64,000 nucleotides of DNA from Streptomyces sp. BA2 (lineage in GTDB: Bacteria; Actinomycetota; Actinomycetes; Streptomycetales; Streptomycetaceae): contig NZ_WSRO01000002.1 of NCBI RefSeq assembly GCF_009769735.1, positions 8,543,001 to 8,607,000 on the forward strand. Reading direction: 5' to 3'. The notes under the pieces were generated by a model. It was not told the DNA's origin and made no database searches. It saw nothing but the letters and a program-made list of their open reading frames with translations. Made by a program: the position numbers and the translations under genes. How positions within the stretch are numbered: the first letter of the stretch is position 1; the number at the start of each line of letters is the position of its first letter. Shown piece after piece: positions 19,711 through 26,548 of this stretch.

Positions 19711-20493
19711 CTACAGGGGGCGGACGGTGAGGATCTGCTGTGCGTGCCCGACGGGGCCGGAGACGTCGTGCAGGACGGTGCTTGTGATGCCCTGGCCGGT
19801 CGGTCCGAAGGTCACTGTGGTGTCGAGCCCGGTCCAGTCGCCTTCGGGTTGGCGGTGGAGGTGGACGGTGAGGTCGACGTTGGGGAACATCCAGGCCGTG
19901 GGTGGCTGGCGTACGGCGATGCCGTTGGCGGTGTCCACGAGTGCGATGTACGACGCGAGCGGGCTCGCGCTCTGCCCGGCGACGAGTTCGAGCGGGGTGG
20001 AGATCCACGCTGTCGTACGGCCCGGCTGCGGGGGCGTCAGGGGACGGACTTCCAGGGAGGCGATGTATCCGCCCGGCCACACGGAAGCCATGGGCCAGGG
20101 CGCGAGCGCCTCGGGAGGGGTGAGCTTCCCGGCGCCGCCGCCCGCGACGGCGCTGGTGTCACCGGAGGCGAGGAGCCAGGCACGGGCCCGCACCACCTGA
20201 CGGCCGGCCATGAGCACGACGGCTTCGACCAGTTCGATGGTGCGGCCCGGCCGGAGGGTCTCCACCCGGATCTCGCACTCGTCGAGGGCGAGTCGTCCGA
20301 GGATGTCGAAGCTGATCCGGGACAGGAGCAGGCCGCTGTCCGGCCGGGCGGCCAGGTGCCGGTCGATGGCGTGCACGATGAGGCCGCCGAGCGGGCTGAA
20401 GTGCTGTTCGTCGGTGGACCAGGCCCCGCCCGCGTGGGGTGTGGGCTTGTAGCGGTGCTCGTCGATGGGCTCGTAGTAGCTGCCGGTGTTCAA
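19711..20493 (-). CDS. Thioesterase-like (TesB/4HBT-type) protein
   Basis: A 260-residue protein. The open frame runs far upstream, but that part is out-of-frame shadow of the next gene; the best start is TTG 20493, with AGAGGGAAG 6 bp upstream. The sequence has the double hot-dog layout of acyl-CoA thioesterases: an N-terminal half (WSTDEQHFSPLGGLIVHAIDRHL, LSRISFDILGRLALDECEI, GRTIELVEAVVLMAGRQVVRARAWLL) and a C-terminal half (PNVDLTVHLHRQPEGDWTGLDTTVTFGPTGQGITSTVLHDVSGPVGHAQQILTV). Catalytic residues were not assigned. It follows the acyl-CoA dehydrogenase-like gene by 71 bp on the same strand and is probably co-transcribed. Confidence 0.78.
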   Translation of the reverse strand: MNTGSYYEPIDEHRYKPTPHAGGAWSTDEQHFSPLGGLIVHAIDRHLAARPDSGLLLSRISFDILGRLALDECEIRVETLRPGRTIELVEAVVLMAGRQVVRARAWLLASGDTSAVAGGGAGKLTPPEALAPWPMASVWPGGYIASLEVRPLTPPQPGRTTAWISTPLELVAGQSASPLASYIALVDTANGIAVRQPPTAWMFPNVDLTVHLHRQPEGDWTGLDTTVTFGPTGQGITSTVLHDVSGPVGHAQQILTVRPL

Positions 20494-20564
20494 CGCTGCT
20501 TCCCTCTCGGCCTCGTGGACGCGGAAGAAGATCGTACTGGCCGCGAGAGGCGTGGGGCGGAGTG

Positions 20565-21800
20565 CTACTGAAGGCCGTTGAGGTAGTGCTCCCCGAGGTC
20601 GCGGAGGCGGTGCGCGGCGGAGCTGTGGGCCGTCAGGGCGCGGGCGTTGCGCCAGAACCTGTCGAGGCCGGAGTCGGCCGATGGGGAGGGCGCGTCGGCG
20701 GTGAGTTCGAGGACGCGGGTGGTGATGTGCAGGGCGGACCGGGTGGTGACCGCTTCGGCCGCGCCCACGAGGAACGCGATGTCGGCACGCTCGTCGGCGC
20801 CGAGCGCGGGCCCCGTCTCCAGGCCCCGGGCCAGTGCCTCCGTCGCGCGTTCCACCACGGCGGCGGCCGTGTGCGCGGCGGTCGCCAACTCTCCGTAGGC
20901 GAGCAGGAGATAGGGGTCCGTGGGAGGCGGCCCGCAGTCCCCTCCGGCGTCGAGAGCCGCCGCAAGGGCGGGGCGCGGCAGGGCGCGGCTGATGTCCCGG
21001 GCCTCGGCGAGGGCGCCCTCCGCATTGCCCAGGCCGACCTGGACGAGCAGAAGACGGCGGGTCAGCGGCGCGAGCGCGGTGAACGGTGAGATCTCGTGTT
21101 CGTCCACGGGGACCGTGCCGAGCACCTGGTGCGCGGCCACCGGTACGTCGTCGTAGCTGACCGCGCCCGCACCGTTCAGGCGCTGACCGAGCAGATCGTG
21201 CGCGGGTTCGGCACAGACGCCGGGGTGGGCCGGATCCACATGGACGACCACCCACTCGCCGCTGTCCGTGCGCCGCACGGTGTGGACGAGCCGGTCGGCG
21301 ACGGCGACGCCCGCGGTGAGGGACCGCCTGCCGTGCAGGACGTACCCGTCGGCGGCCGGGGTGAGGGCGAGGTCGGTACCTGTCTGCGCGTCCGGCAGTT
21401 CGATGTCACCGCCCCAGAGCCACTGCTCGTGTACGGCGCGCAGTTCGAGCGCGGCGGCGTCCCCGGGCGCGGCGAAGAGGCGGGGGCTCCACGACAGGGC
21501 GTGGTGGTGCGCGAGGAGTTCGGCGATGGAGCTGTCCGCCGCCGCGATGTCCCTGACCGCCGTACACGCCGTGCGCCAGTCGCTGCCCCGGCCGTCAGCG
21601 CCGTCAGCGCCGTCAGGGCCGTCCTGGCCGGACGGCGTCAGGAGCGCGGGCAGCCCCGCCTCGCGCAGCCGCGAGACCTCGTCGACCGGAGGCTTGCCCG
21701 CCCGGTCGCGCAGGTCCGCGTCGACGGCGAGGTCGTCGGCGAGTTCCCGGACGACGCGCGGCGAGGCGGAGGGGGTCAGCGTTGTCACGGGACGCCTCAC
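20565..21800 (-). CDS. Acyl-CoA dehydrogenase family monooxygenase (DszC/SfnB-like)
   Basis: A 411-residue protein; starts at GTG 21800 (AGGAAT site) and GTG 21788 (GAGG site) are both possible. The fold is acyl-CoA dehydrogenase-like: N-terminal helices (RELADDLAVDADLRDRAGKPP, VSRLREAGLPALLTP), AAADSSIAELLAHHHALSW, a beta domain (GGDIELPDAQTGTDLALTPAADGYVLHGRRSLTAG) and a C-terminal helical bundle ending HSSAAHRLRDLGEHYLNGLQ. The general-base Glu of true dehydrogenases is not seen. The pattern fits the FMNH2-using DszC/SfnB group, which acts in organosulfur use. The promoter carries a palindrome that could bind the nearby Rrf2 protein. Confidence 0.82.
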   Translation of the reverse strand: MRRPVTTLTPSASPRVVRELADDLAVDADLRDRAGKPPVDEVSRLREAGLPALLTPSGQDGPDGADGADGRGSDWRTACTAVRDIAAADSSIAELLAHHHALSWSPRLFAAPGDAAALELRAVHEQWLWGGDIELPDAQTGTDLALTPAADGYVLHGRRSLTAGVAVADRLVHTVRRTDSGEWVVVHVDPAHPGVCAEPAHDLLGQRLNGAGAVSYDDVPVAAHQVLGTVPVDEHEISPFTALAPLTRRLLLVQVGLGNAEGALAEARDISRALPRPALAAALDAGGDCGPPPTDPYLLLAYGELATAAHTAAAVVERATEALARGLETGPALGADERADIAFLVGAAEAVTTRSALHITTRVLELTADAPSPSADSGLDRFWRNARALTAHSSAAHRLRDLGEHYLNGLQ

Positions 21801-21802
21801 AG

Positions 21803-21834
21803 ATTCCTAGTTTCCCTACCTGATTGATAGGAAT
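21803..21834. promoter_or_regulatory. Candidate operator upstream of the DszC/SfnB-like gene
   Basis: ATTCCTA (21803-21809) and TAGGAAT (21828-21834) form an inverted repeat that encloses a second one, CCTA-N9-TAGG (21815-21831). The region is AT-rich against its surroundings and abuts the gene start at 21800. Rrf2-type regulators bind this sort of element; an Rrf2 gene lies 0.9 kb away. Confidence 0.5.
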
Positions 21835-21967
21835 AGTGGAGATGAACTCCCGTATCGACAAGGGGGTGTTCAAGGGGCGGACTGCCCCGTCTCGCACGGT
21901 GGTACCGAGAAGGCCGATCCGGCGGCGGCCCTCGCTGCCGAACGCCCGAAGGCACAGGGAAATTCGG

Positions 21968-21997
21968 TTACGGAACCACAGCCGTCGTGCCTAGCAT
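21968..21997 (+). promoter_or_regulatory. Promoter for small basic protein, probably leaderless transcript
   Basis: TTACGG (21968-21973), an 18-bp spacer and TAGCAT (21992-21997) precede the ATG at 22004 by only 6 bp. No Shine-Dalgarno is present, so transcription probably begins at the start codon. Confidence 0.5.
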
Positions 21998-22003
21998 CCG
22001 GCC

Positions 22004-22225
22004 ATGCCAAGACCCTCCGGTTTCACCTATGAGCAGCGCCCCGACGCCAGTGTCGCGATCACCCACCACGGCCGCGCTGCCGGCACGCTGCGCGGCGCGC
22101 GCGCCGAGAAGTTCCTCGCCGAGGTCGAGTCGGGTGACGCCCAGTTGGTGATGGCGCGCTGGACAGGTGCGTACAAGCACGGCAACGAACGCACGGCACG
22201 CAACCATCCGCGCAACCGGCGCTAG
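22004..22225 (+). CDS. Small conserved basic protein, unknown function
   Basis: A 73-residue protein from ATG 22004. It has an acidic-to-basic gradient ending in a strongly basic tail (YKHGNERTARNHPRNRR). The middle, TYEQRPDASVAITHHGRAAGTLRGARAEKFLAEVESGDAQLVMARWTG, reads as a small alpha/beta domain with good Streptomyces codon use. No signal peptide, TM segment or known motif was recognised. I believe close homologues occur across Streptomyces but cannot search. Translation is probably leaderless. The basic tail could contact nucleic acid; this is a guess. Confidence 0.72.
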   Translation: MPRPSGFTYEQRPDASVAITHHGRAAGTLRGARAEKFLAEVESGDAQLVMARWTGAYKHGNERTARNHPRNRR

Positions 22226-22237
22226 GCGCCCGCGCGC

Positions 22238-22696
22238 CTAAGGGTTCGTCCAAGCCGCGGGATCCGCGGTGAGTGTCGTGACCGGGGTGGGCAGTTCGGC
22301 GCCCGCGACGTCGGCCAGGGTCACGCCCTCAAGGATCTGGCGGACGTTCGCCCGCAGTGCGATCCACAGCGGCAGCAGCGATTCCGCGGGCCCGCTGTAG
22401 GCCAGCTCCGGAGGGCGTACTCCGCGTACCGACACCAAGGGCCCCTCCACGACGCGGATGACGTCCGCGATGCTGATGTGGTCGGCGGGCCGGGCGAGGC
22501 GGTAGCCGCCGTTGCCGCCGCGCTGGCTGAGGACGAGACCGCCGCGCCGCATGTCGTTGAGGATGCCCTCGAGGAACTTGTGCGGGATCTCCTGGGCGTC
22601 CGCGATGGCCTCGGCCTTCAGCGGCCCGTCGTCCTGGCACGCGGCGAGTTGCAGCGCGGCACGTACCGCGTAGTCCGCCCTGGCTGAGATCCGCAT
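22238..22696 (-). CDS. Rrf2 family transcriptional regulator without Fe-S ligands
   Basis: A 152-residue protein from ATG 22696 (MRISARADYAVRAALQLA); ATG 22705 is possible. A CATAAT box ends 7 bp before ATG 22696, so the message may be leaderless. The winged helix LKAEAIADAQEIPHKFLEGILNDMRRGGLVLSQRGGNGGYRLARP is classic Rrf2. IscR/NsrR-type cluster cysteines are absent: the only Cys is in LAACQDD, in the DNA-binding domain. This resembles the cluster-free CymR-like group that senses cysteine metabolism through a partner. The neighbourhood of sulfur monooxygenases fits such a role, which remains inferred. Confidence 0.88.
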   Translation of the reverse strand: MRISARADYAVRAALQLAACQDDGPLKAEAIADAQEIPHKFLEGILNDMRRGGLVLSQRGGNGGYRLARPADHISIADVIRVVEGPLVSVRGVRPPELAYSGPAESLLPLWIALRANVRQILEGVTLADVAGAELPTPVTTLTADPAAWTNP

Positions 22697-23136
22697 GGCC
22701 CGCATTATGCTGCACCGCCCTGAACGGCACGTCCCTGACCCCGGTGTCCCCTTCGGCCACGATTCGGCACGCCTTCAATAAACCTGCACATCGAATGCGC
22801 AGCCCGGTCACGCCATTCGGCGAACACTCCACGCGAAGCCCTTGTGTATTGACCACAGAACTTTCGCTTTGATGCGAGAGTGTCCGCTTTGGTGGAGGGA
22901 GTCCTTCCGCTCGCGGTATTCCCGTCTGTGAAGCTTGTGAAGGAGCTGCTCCCACGCGGTGAACATGCCTGCACGCAGCGGTGATTCGATGCCGCAAGCG
23001 TCGCAGGGCATCGCCTCGTCGATTGGATGTACGACGTGCGAACGTGCTTTGATCCTGGCCACCGCGGAATTCGCACATCAGATTCCGCAGTGTTGGAAAC
23101 ACCTTTGCAACATTCATGAGAAGGGCAGCTCACACC
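22697..23136. other. AT-richer intergenic region upstream of peptide-export operon
   Basis: 440 bp of noticeably lower GC than its flanks. It holds an inverted repeat GCGGAAT-N11-ATTCCGC (23064-23088), 5 bp before a TTGGAA hexamer (23093-23098) that may be part of the precursor promoter. A leftward open frame (GTG 23062 to 22808, 84 codons, with PCDACG) has poor codon bias and no SD; it is not called as a gene. Confidence 0.4.
23064..23088. promoter_or_regulatory. Candidate operator of the peptide-export operon
   Basis: Seven-bp arms GCGGAAT and ATTCCGC, separated by 11 bp, lie 49 bp upstream of the precursor peptide ATG. Confidence 0.4.
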
Positions 23137-23364
23137 ATGAACTACACCCCCCAGGTCGAGACCCTCGAGATTTCCGACGCCGACCTCGACAACGTCTCGG
23201 GTGGCCTCTCCGCCAACGCCGTCGGCACCGTGACCGGCGTCGTCGACTCGATCGCCCCGGTCTCCTCCACCGTCGGCACCGCCGTGGGCGTCGTCGAGGG
23301 CACCACCGGCCTGAACACGGCCCCCATCGCCGGCCTGGCCACCAGCACGGTCGCCGGTCTCTGA
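23137..23364 (+). CDS. Double-glycine-leader precursor peptide with Cys-free core
   Basis: A 75-residue peptide from ATG 23137; GAAGGG lies upstream. Residues 1-23 form a double-glycine leader ending ISDADLDNVSGG, with the canonical hydrophobics at -12, -7 and -4, acid at -8 and Gly-Gly at -2/-1. The 52-residue core (LSANAVG... to TSTVAGL) has no Cys, Lys, Arg, His or aromatic residue. Forty of its 52 residues are Gly, Ala, Val, Ser or Thr, and its only charges are one Asp and one Glu. The element VGT-x-x-GVV-D/E occurs twice, 17 residues apart. Similar peptides are sometimes named type A2 lantipeptides, but without Cys no lanthionine ring can form. The exporter directly downstream should cleave and secrete it. 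Confidence 0.88.
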   Translation: MNYTPQVETLEISDADLDNVSGGLSANAVGTVTGVVDSIAPVSSTVGTAVGVVEGTTGLNTAPIAGLATSTVAGL

Positions 23365-23392
23365 GTCTCGAACTCACTGAGACACCATTGAT

Positions 23393-23429
23393 CCGTGAGC
23401 CCCGGAACATCCAGTTCCGGGGCTCACGG
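23393..23429 (+). terminator. Strong hairpin between precursor and exporter genes
   Basis: CCGTGAGCCCCGGAAC (23393-23408) pairs perfectly with 23414-23429 (16-bp stem, 5-nt loop). It starts 29 bp after the precursor stop and 30 bp before the adaptor gene. It probably acts as a partial terminator or 3' stabiliser, giving more precursor than transporter message. Confidence 0.75.
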
Positions 23430-23458
23430 ACGCCGTAGGCAAGGTAAGGGAAGCCCCC

Positions 23459-24265
23459 GTGCAGTTCCGCCAACAGGCCCTGTCCAAGCTGCAGTCGCCC
23501 GAGGAACTCGACCTGCCGGTGCGCTACGCCCGACCCCAGGGCCTGCTCGTGCTCGCCGTCACCGTGATCGTCATGGCCGCCGCGAGCGTCTGGGCCGTGA
23601 CCGGCTCGATCTCCTCCACACTCCGCGCACCCGGCATCCTCACCCACGGCCAGGGCAGTTACGTCCTCCAGAGCCCCGTCACCGGACAGGTGACGCGCGT
23701 GATCGCCGAAGAGGGAAAACGCGTCGACGCCGGGGCCCCCGTGCTCAAAGTCCGTACGGACCAAGGCGACAAGGTCGTACGCTCCATCGCCGCGGGCCGC
23801 GTGACCACACTGGTCGCCAGGATCGGCACCGTCGTCACCACCGGCGCCGACGTCGCGACCGTCGAGCGTGTCTCGGGCACCGACGACCCACTCCTCGCCA
23901 TGCTCTACGTCCCCGCCGACAGCGCGGCCACCGTCCCCGTCGGCGCCTCCGTGGACCTCACGGTCCAGTCCGTGCCCACGCAGGAGTACGGGATGCTGCG
24001 CGGCCGCGTGAAGGCGGTCGGGCGCACCGCCCAGAGCGACCAGAAGATCAGCGGGTTCCTCGGCGACAAGGAACTGGCCGGGCAGTTCACCAAGGACGGG
24101 CCACCCGTGGCCGTCCTCGTGCGCCTGGAAACCTCCTCCGGCACCAAGTCCGGCTACAAGTGGTCATCCGCCGGAGGCCCGCCCTTCGCGCTCGACTCCA
24201 TGACCCTGGCCACCGGCGCCTTCCACCTCGCCGAGCAGCGCCCGATCGATTGGCTGCTTCCGTGA
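23459..24265 (+). CDS. NHLM-type bacteriocin secretion protein (HlyD-like membrane fusion)
   Basis: A 268-residue protein from GTG 23459 (AAGGTAAGGGAAG upstream). A short cytoplasmic N-terminus is followed by one TM helix (LLVLAVTVIVMAAASVWAVTG, about 29-49) and an external part. The external part has a lipoyl-like half motif (QSPVTGQVTRVIAEEGKRVDAGAPVLKV), its second half (SIAAGRVTTLVARIGTVVTTGADVATV) and a beta barrel (LYVPADSAATVPVGASVDLTVQSVP). The long coiled coil of Gram-negative HlyD is absent, as expected without an outer membrane. It links the ABC transporters to the outside. Its stop overlaps the next GTG (GTGA). Confidence 0.88.
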   Translation: MQFRQQALSKLQSPEELDLPVRYARPQGLLVLAVTVIVMAAASVWAVTGSISSTLRAPGILTHGQGSYVLQSPVTGQVTRVIAEEGKRVDAGAPVLKVRTDQGDKVVRSIAAGRVTTLVARIGTVVTTGADVATVERVSGTDDPLLAMLYVPADSAATVPVGASVDLTVQSVPTQEYGMLRGRVKAVGRTAQSDQKISGFLGDKELAGQFTKDGPPVAVLVRLETSSGTKSGYKWSSAGGPPFALDSMTLATGAFHLAEQRPIDWLLP

Positions 24266-26547
24266 CCGCACCGCACCCCTCCCCGGCACACCAGCAGCAA
24301 CTGCCGCCCCCCGGCGGCCGTCGCAGGCACCGCCCCGAACCCCCGCAGCGCGGCCGCCGCCGCGCCGCGCCGCGCCCCGCGTCCAAGGGCAGGCCGCAGA
24401 AGACCGTCCGTACCCCCACCGTCCTGCAGATGGAGGCCGTGGAGTGCGGCGCCGCGGCGCTCGCCATGGTCCTGGCGCACCACGGACGGCACGTCCCGCT
24501 GGAGGAGCTGCGCATCGCGTGCGGCGTCTCCCGCGACGGCTCGCGGGCCAGCAACCTCCTGAAGGCGGCGCGCAGTTACGGCCTCACGGCCAAGGGCATG
24601 CAGATGGAACCGGCCGCGCTCGCCGAGGTGAAGGCGCCCGCGATCCTCTTCTGGGAGTTCAACCACTACGTCGTCCACGACGGCATGGGCCGCCGCTTCG
24701 GACGCCGCGGCGCGTACATCAACGACCCGGACAAGGGCCGCCGCTTCGTCCCCTCCGAGGACTTCGACACCAGCTTCACCGGCGTCGTCCTGGTCCTCGA
24801 ACCGGGCGAGAACTTCCGGCCCGGAGGCCGCAAGCCCGGCATCATGCGAGCGATGCCCGCTCGGCTGCGCGGCACCACGGGCACCATGCTCGCCGCGCTC
24901 TTCGCCAGCCTGCTGCTCGTCGCGGTCGGCGCGGCGCTGCCCGCGCTCAGCCGCACGTACATCGACCTGTTCCTGATCGGCCATCAGACGTCCCTGCTCG
25001 GCGCGCTGTTCGTGTCGATGGGCGCGATGGTGGCGCTCACCGTCGTCCTCACCTGGCTGCAACAGGCGAATCTGCTGCGCGGGCGCATCATCTCCTCCAC
25101 GCTGAGCAGCGCCCGCTTCCTGCGCCATCTGCTGCGCCTGCCCGTCACGTTCTACGCCCAGCGCAGCCCCGCCGACCTCGTCCAGCGCCTCGCGTCCAAC
25201 GACGCGGTCGCCGAGACACTGGCCCGCGACCTCACGGCAGCGGGCGTCGACGGCATCGTCGTACTCCTCTACGCGGCCCTGCTGTGGACCTACGACCCCC
25301 AGCTCACCCTGGTCGGCGTAGGCATCGCCCTCCTGAACATCGTCGCGATGCGCATCGTCATCCGGCTGCGGGCCACCGGCACCCAGAAGCTGCGGGCCGA
25401 CAGCGCCAAGCTCACCAACACCTCGTACACCGGCCTCCAGTTGATCGAGACGATGAAGGCCACCGGAGCCGAGAACGGCTACTTCCGGCGGTGGGCGGGC
25501 CAGCACGCCACCACCCTGGAGGAGCAGCAGCGCCTCGGAGTGCCGAGCGCCTGGCTCGGCGTGGTCGCGCCGACCCTCGCGACGCTCAACAGCGCGCTGA
25601 TCCTGTGGATCGGCGGCCTGCGCGCGGTCGAGGGACATCTGTCGATCGGTCTGCTCGTCGCGTTCCAGGCGCTCGTCACCCGCTTCACCGCGCCGATCAC
25701 CCGCCTCAACGGCGTCGCGGGCCGCATCCAGGACTTCGGCGCCGACGTCGCCCGCCTCAAGGACGTCGAGAACTTCCCCGTCGACACCCTCTACTCCCGC
25801 CCCGAACCGGCCGCGAGCACCCGTCGCCTCAAGGGCCACGTCACCCTCGACGACATCACCTTCGGCTACAGCCCTCTCGACAAGCCGCTCCTGACCGGCT
25901 TCTCCCTCTCGGTCGGCCCCGGCCAGCAGGTCGCGCTCGTCGGCGGCTCGGGCAGCGGCAAGTCGACCGTCTCCCGGCTGATCTCGGGGCTCTACAGCCC
26001 CTGGGAGGGCACCATCCGCATCGACGGACAGCGTCTGGAGGACATACCGCGGGGGGCGCTCGCCGCCTCCGTCTCCTTCGTCGACCAGGACGTCTTCCTC
26101 TTCGAGGGCACCATCCGCGACAACGTCGCGCTGTGGGACCCGTCCATCCCTGACGACGCCGTCATCGCCGCCCTCAAGGACGCCTGCCTGTACGAGATCG
26201 TGGCCCGCAGGCCCGGCGGCATCCACGGCCGCGTCGAGCAGGACGGCCGCAACTTCTCCGGCGGGCAGCGCCAGCGCCTGGAGATCGCGCGTGCCCTGGT
26301 CCGCCGCCCCAGCATCCTCGTACTCGACGAGGTGACCAGCGCCCTGGACGCGGAGACCGAGCAGGTCATCATCGACAACCTGCGCCGCCGCGGCTGCGCC
26401 TGCGTCGTCATCGCGCACCGCCTGAGCACCGTGCGCGACAGCGACGAGATCGTCGTCCTCGACCACGGCTCGGTCGTGGAACGCGGACGCCACGAACACC
26501 TCGTCGCCGCCGGCGGACCCTACGCCGACCTGGTCAAGGAGCACTGA
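24262..26547 (+). CDS. NHLM peptidase/permease/ATPase ABC transporter (C39 peptidase, ABC1)
   Basis: A 761-residue protein from GTG 24262, overlapping the adaptor stop by 4 bp. After a disordered Pro/Arg-rich stretch comes a C39 peptidase with Gln56 and Cys62 (QMEAVECGAAALAMVL), His135 (EFNHYVV) and Asp155 (INDPDKG), so it is catalytically complete. A six-helix ABC membrane domain (about 205-475) and an NBD follow, with Walker A GGSGSGKST near residue 561, signature FSGGQRQRLE and Walker B ILVLDE. It should cut the precursor after Gly-Gly and export the core using ATP. The downstream ABC2 gene starts 1 bp after its stop. Confidence 0.93.
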   Translation: MTAPHPSPAHQQQLPPPGGRRRHRPEPPQRGRRRAAPRPASKGRPQKTVRTPTVLQMEAVECGAAALAMVLAHHGRHVPLEELRIACGVSRDGSRASNLLKAARSYGLTAKGMQMEPAALAEVKAPAILFWEFNHYVVHDGMGRRFGRRGAYINDPDKGRRFVPSEDFDTSFTGVVLVLEPGENFRPGGRKPGIMRAMPARLRGTTGTMLAALFASLLLVAVGAALPALSRTYIDLFLIGHQTSLLGALFVSMGAMVALTVVLTWLQQANLLRGRIISSTLSSARFLRHLLRLPVTFYAQRSPADLVQRLASNDAVAETLARDLTAAGVDGIVVLLYAALLWTYDPQLTLVGVGIALLNIVAMRIVIRLRATGTQKLRADSAKLTNTSYTGLQLIETMKATGAENGYFRRWAGQHATTLEEQQRLGVPSAWLGVVAPTLATLNSALILWIGGLRAVEGHLSIGLLVAFQALVTRFTAPITRLNGVAGRIQDFGADVARLKDVENFPVDTLYSRPEPAASTRRLKGHVTLDDITFGYSPLDKPLLTGFSLSVGPGQQVALVGGSGSGKSTVSRLISGLYSPWEGTIRIDGQRLEDIPRGALAASVSFVDQDVFLFEGTIRDNVALWDPSIPDDAVIAALKDACLYEIVARRPGGIHGRVEQDGRNFSGGQRQRLEIARALVRRPSILVLDEVTSALDAETEQVIIDNLRRRGCACVVIAHRLSTVRDSDEIVVLDHGSVVERGRHEHLVAAGGPYADLVKEH

Positions 26548-26548
26548 G

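Noticed and set aside
19711..21255. 514-codon frame read as one gene
   Set aside because: Its first half is antisense-frame shadow of the acyl-CoA dehydrogenase-like gene (Arg/Pro/Gly-rich, no domain); the real gene starts at TTG 20493.
22808..23062. Leftward 84-codon open frame with a CxxC (PCDACG)
   Set aside because: Third-position GC is far below that of neighbouring genes, the GTG start has no ribosome site, and it lies in the AT-richer promoter region of the peptide operon.
23137..23364. Naming the precursor a lantibiotic
   Set aside because: The core contains no Cys and no lanthionine synthetase is present, so lanthionine rings cannot form; the neutral description is kept.
23395..26547. 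1050-codon frame for the C39 ABC transporter
   Set aside because: The first 290 codons lie over the HlyD-like gene and are Arg/His/Pro-rich nonsense. The GTG at 24262, overlapping the adaptor stop, gives a normal protein.
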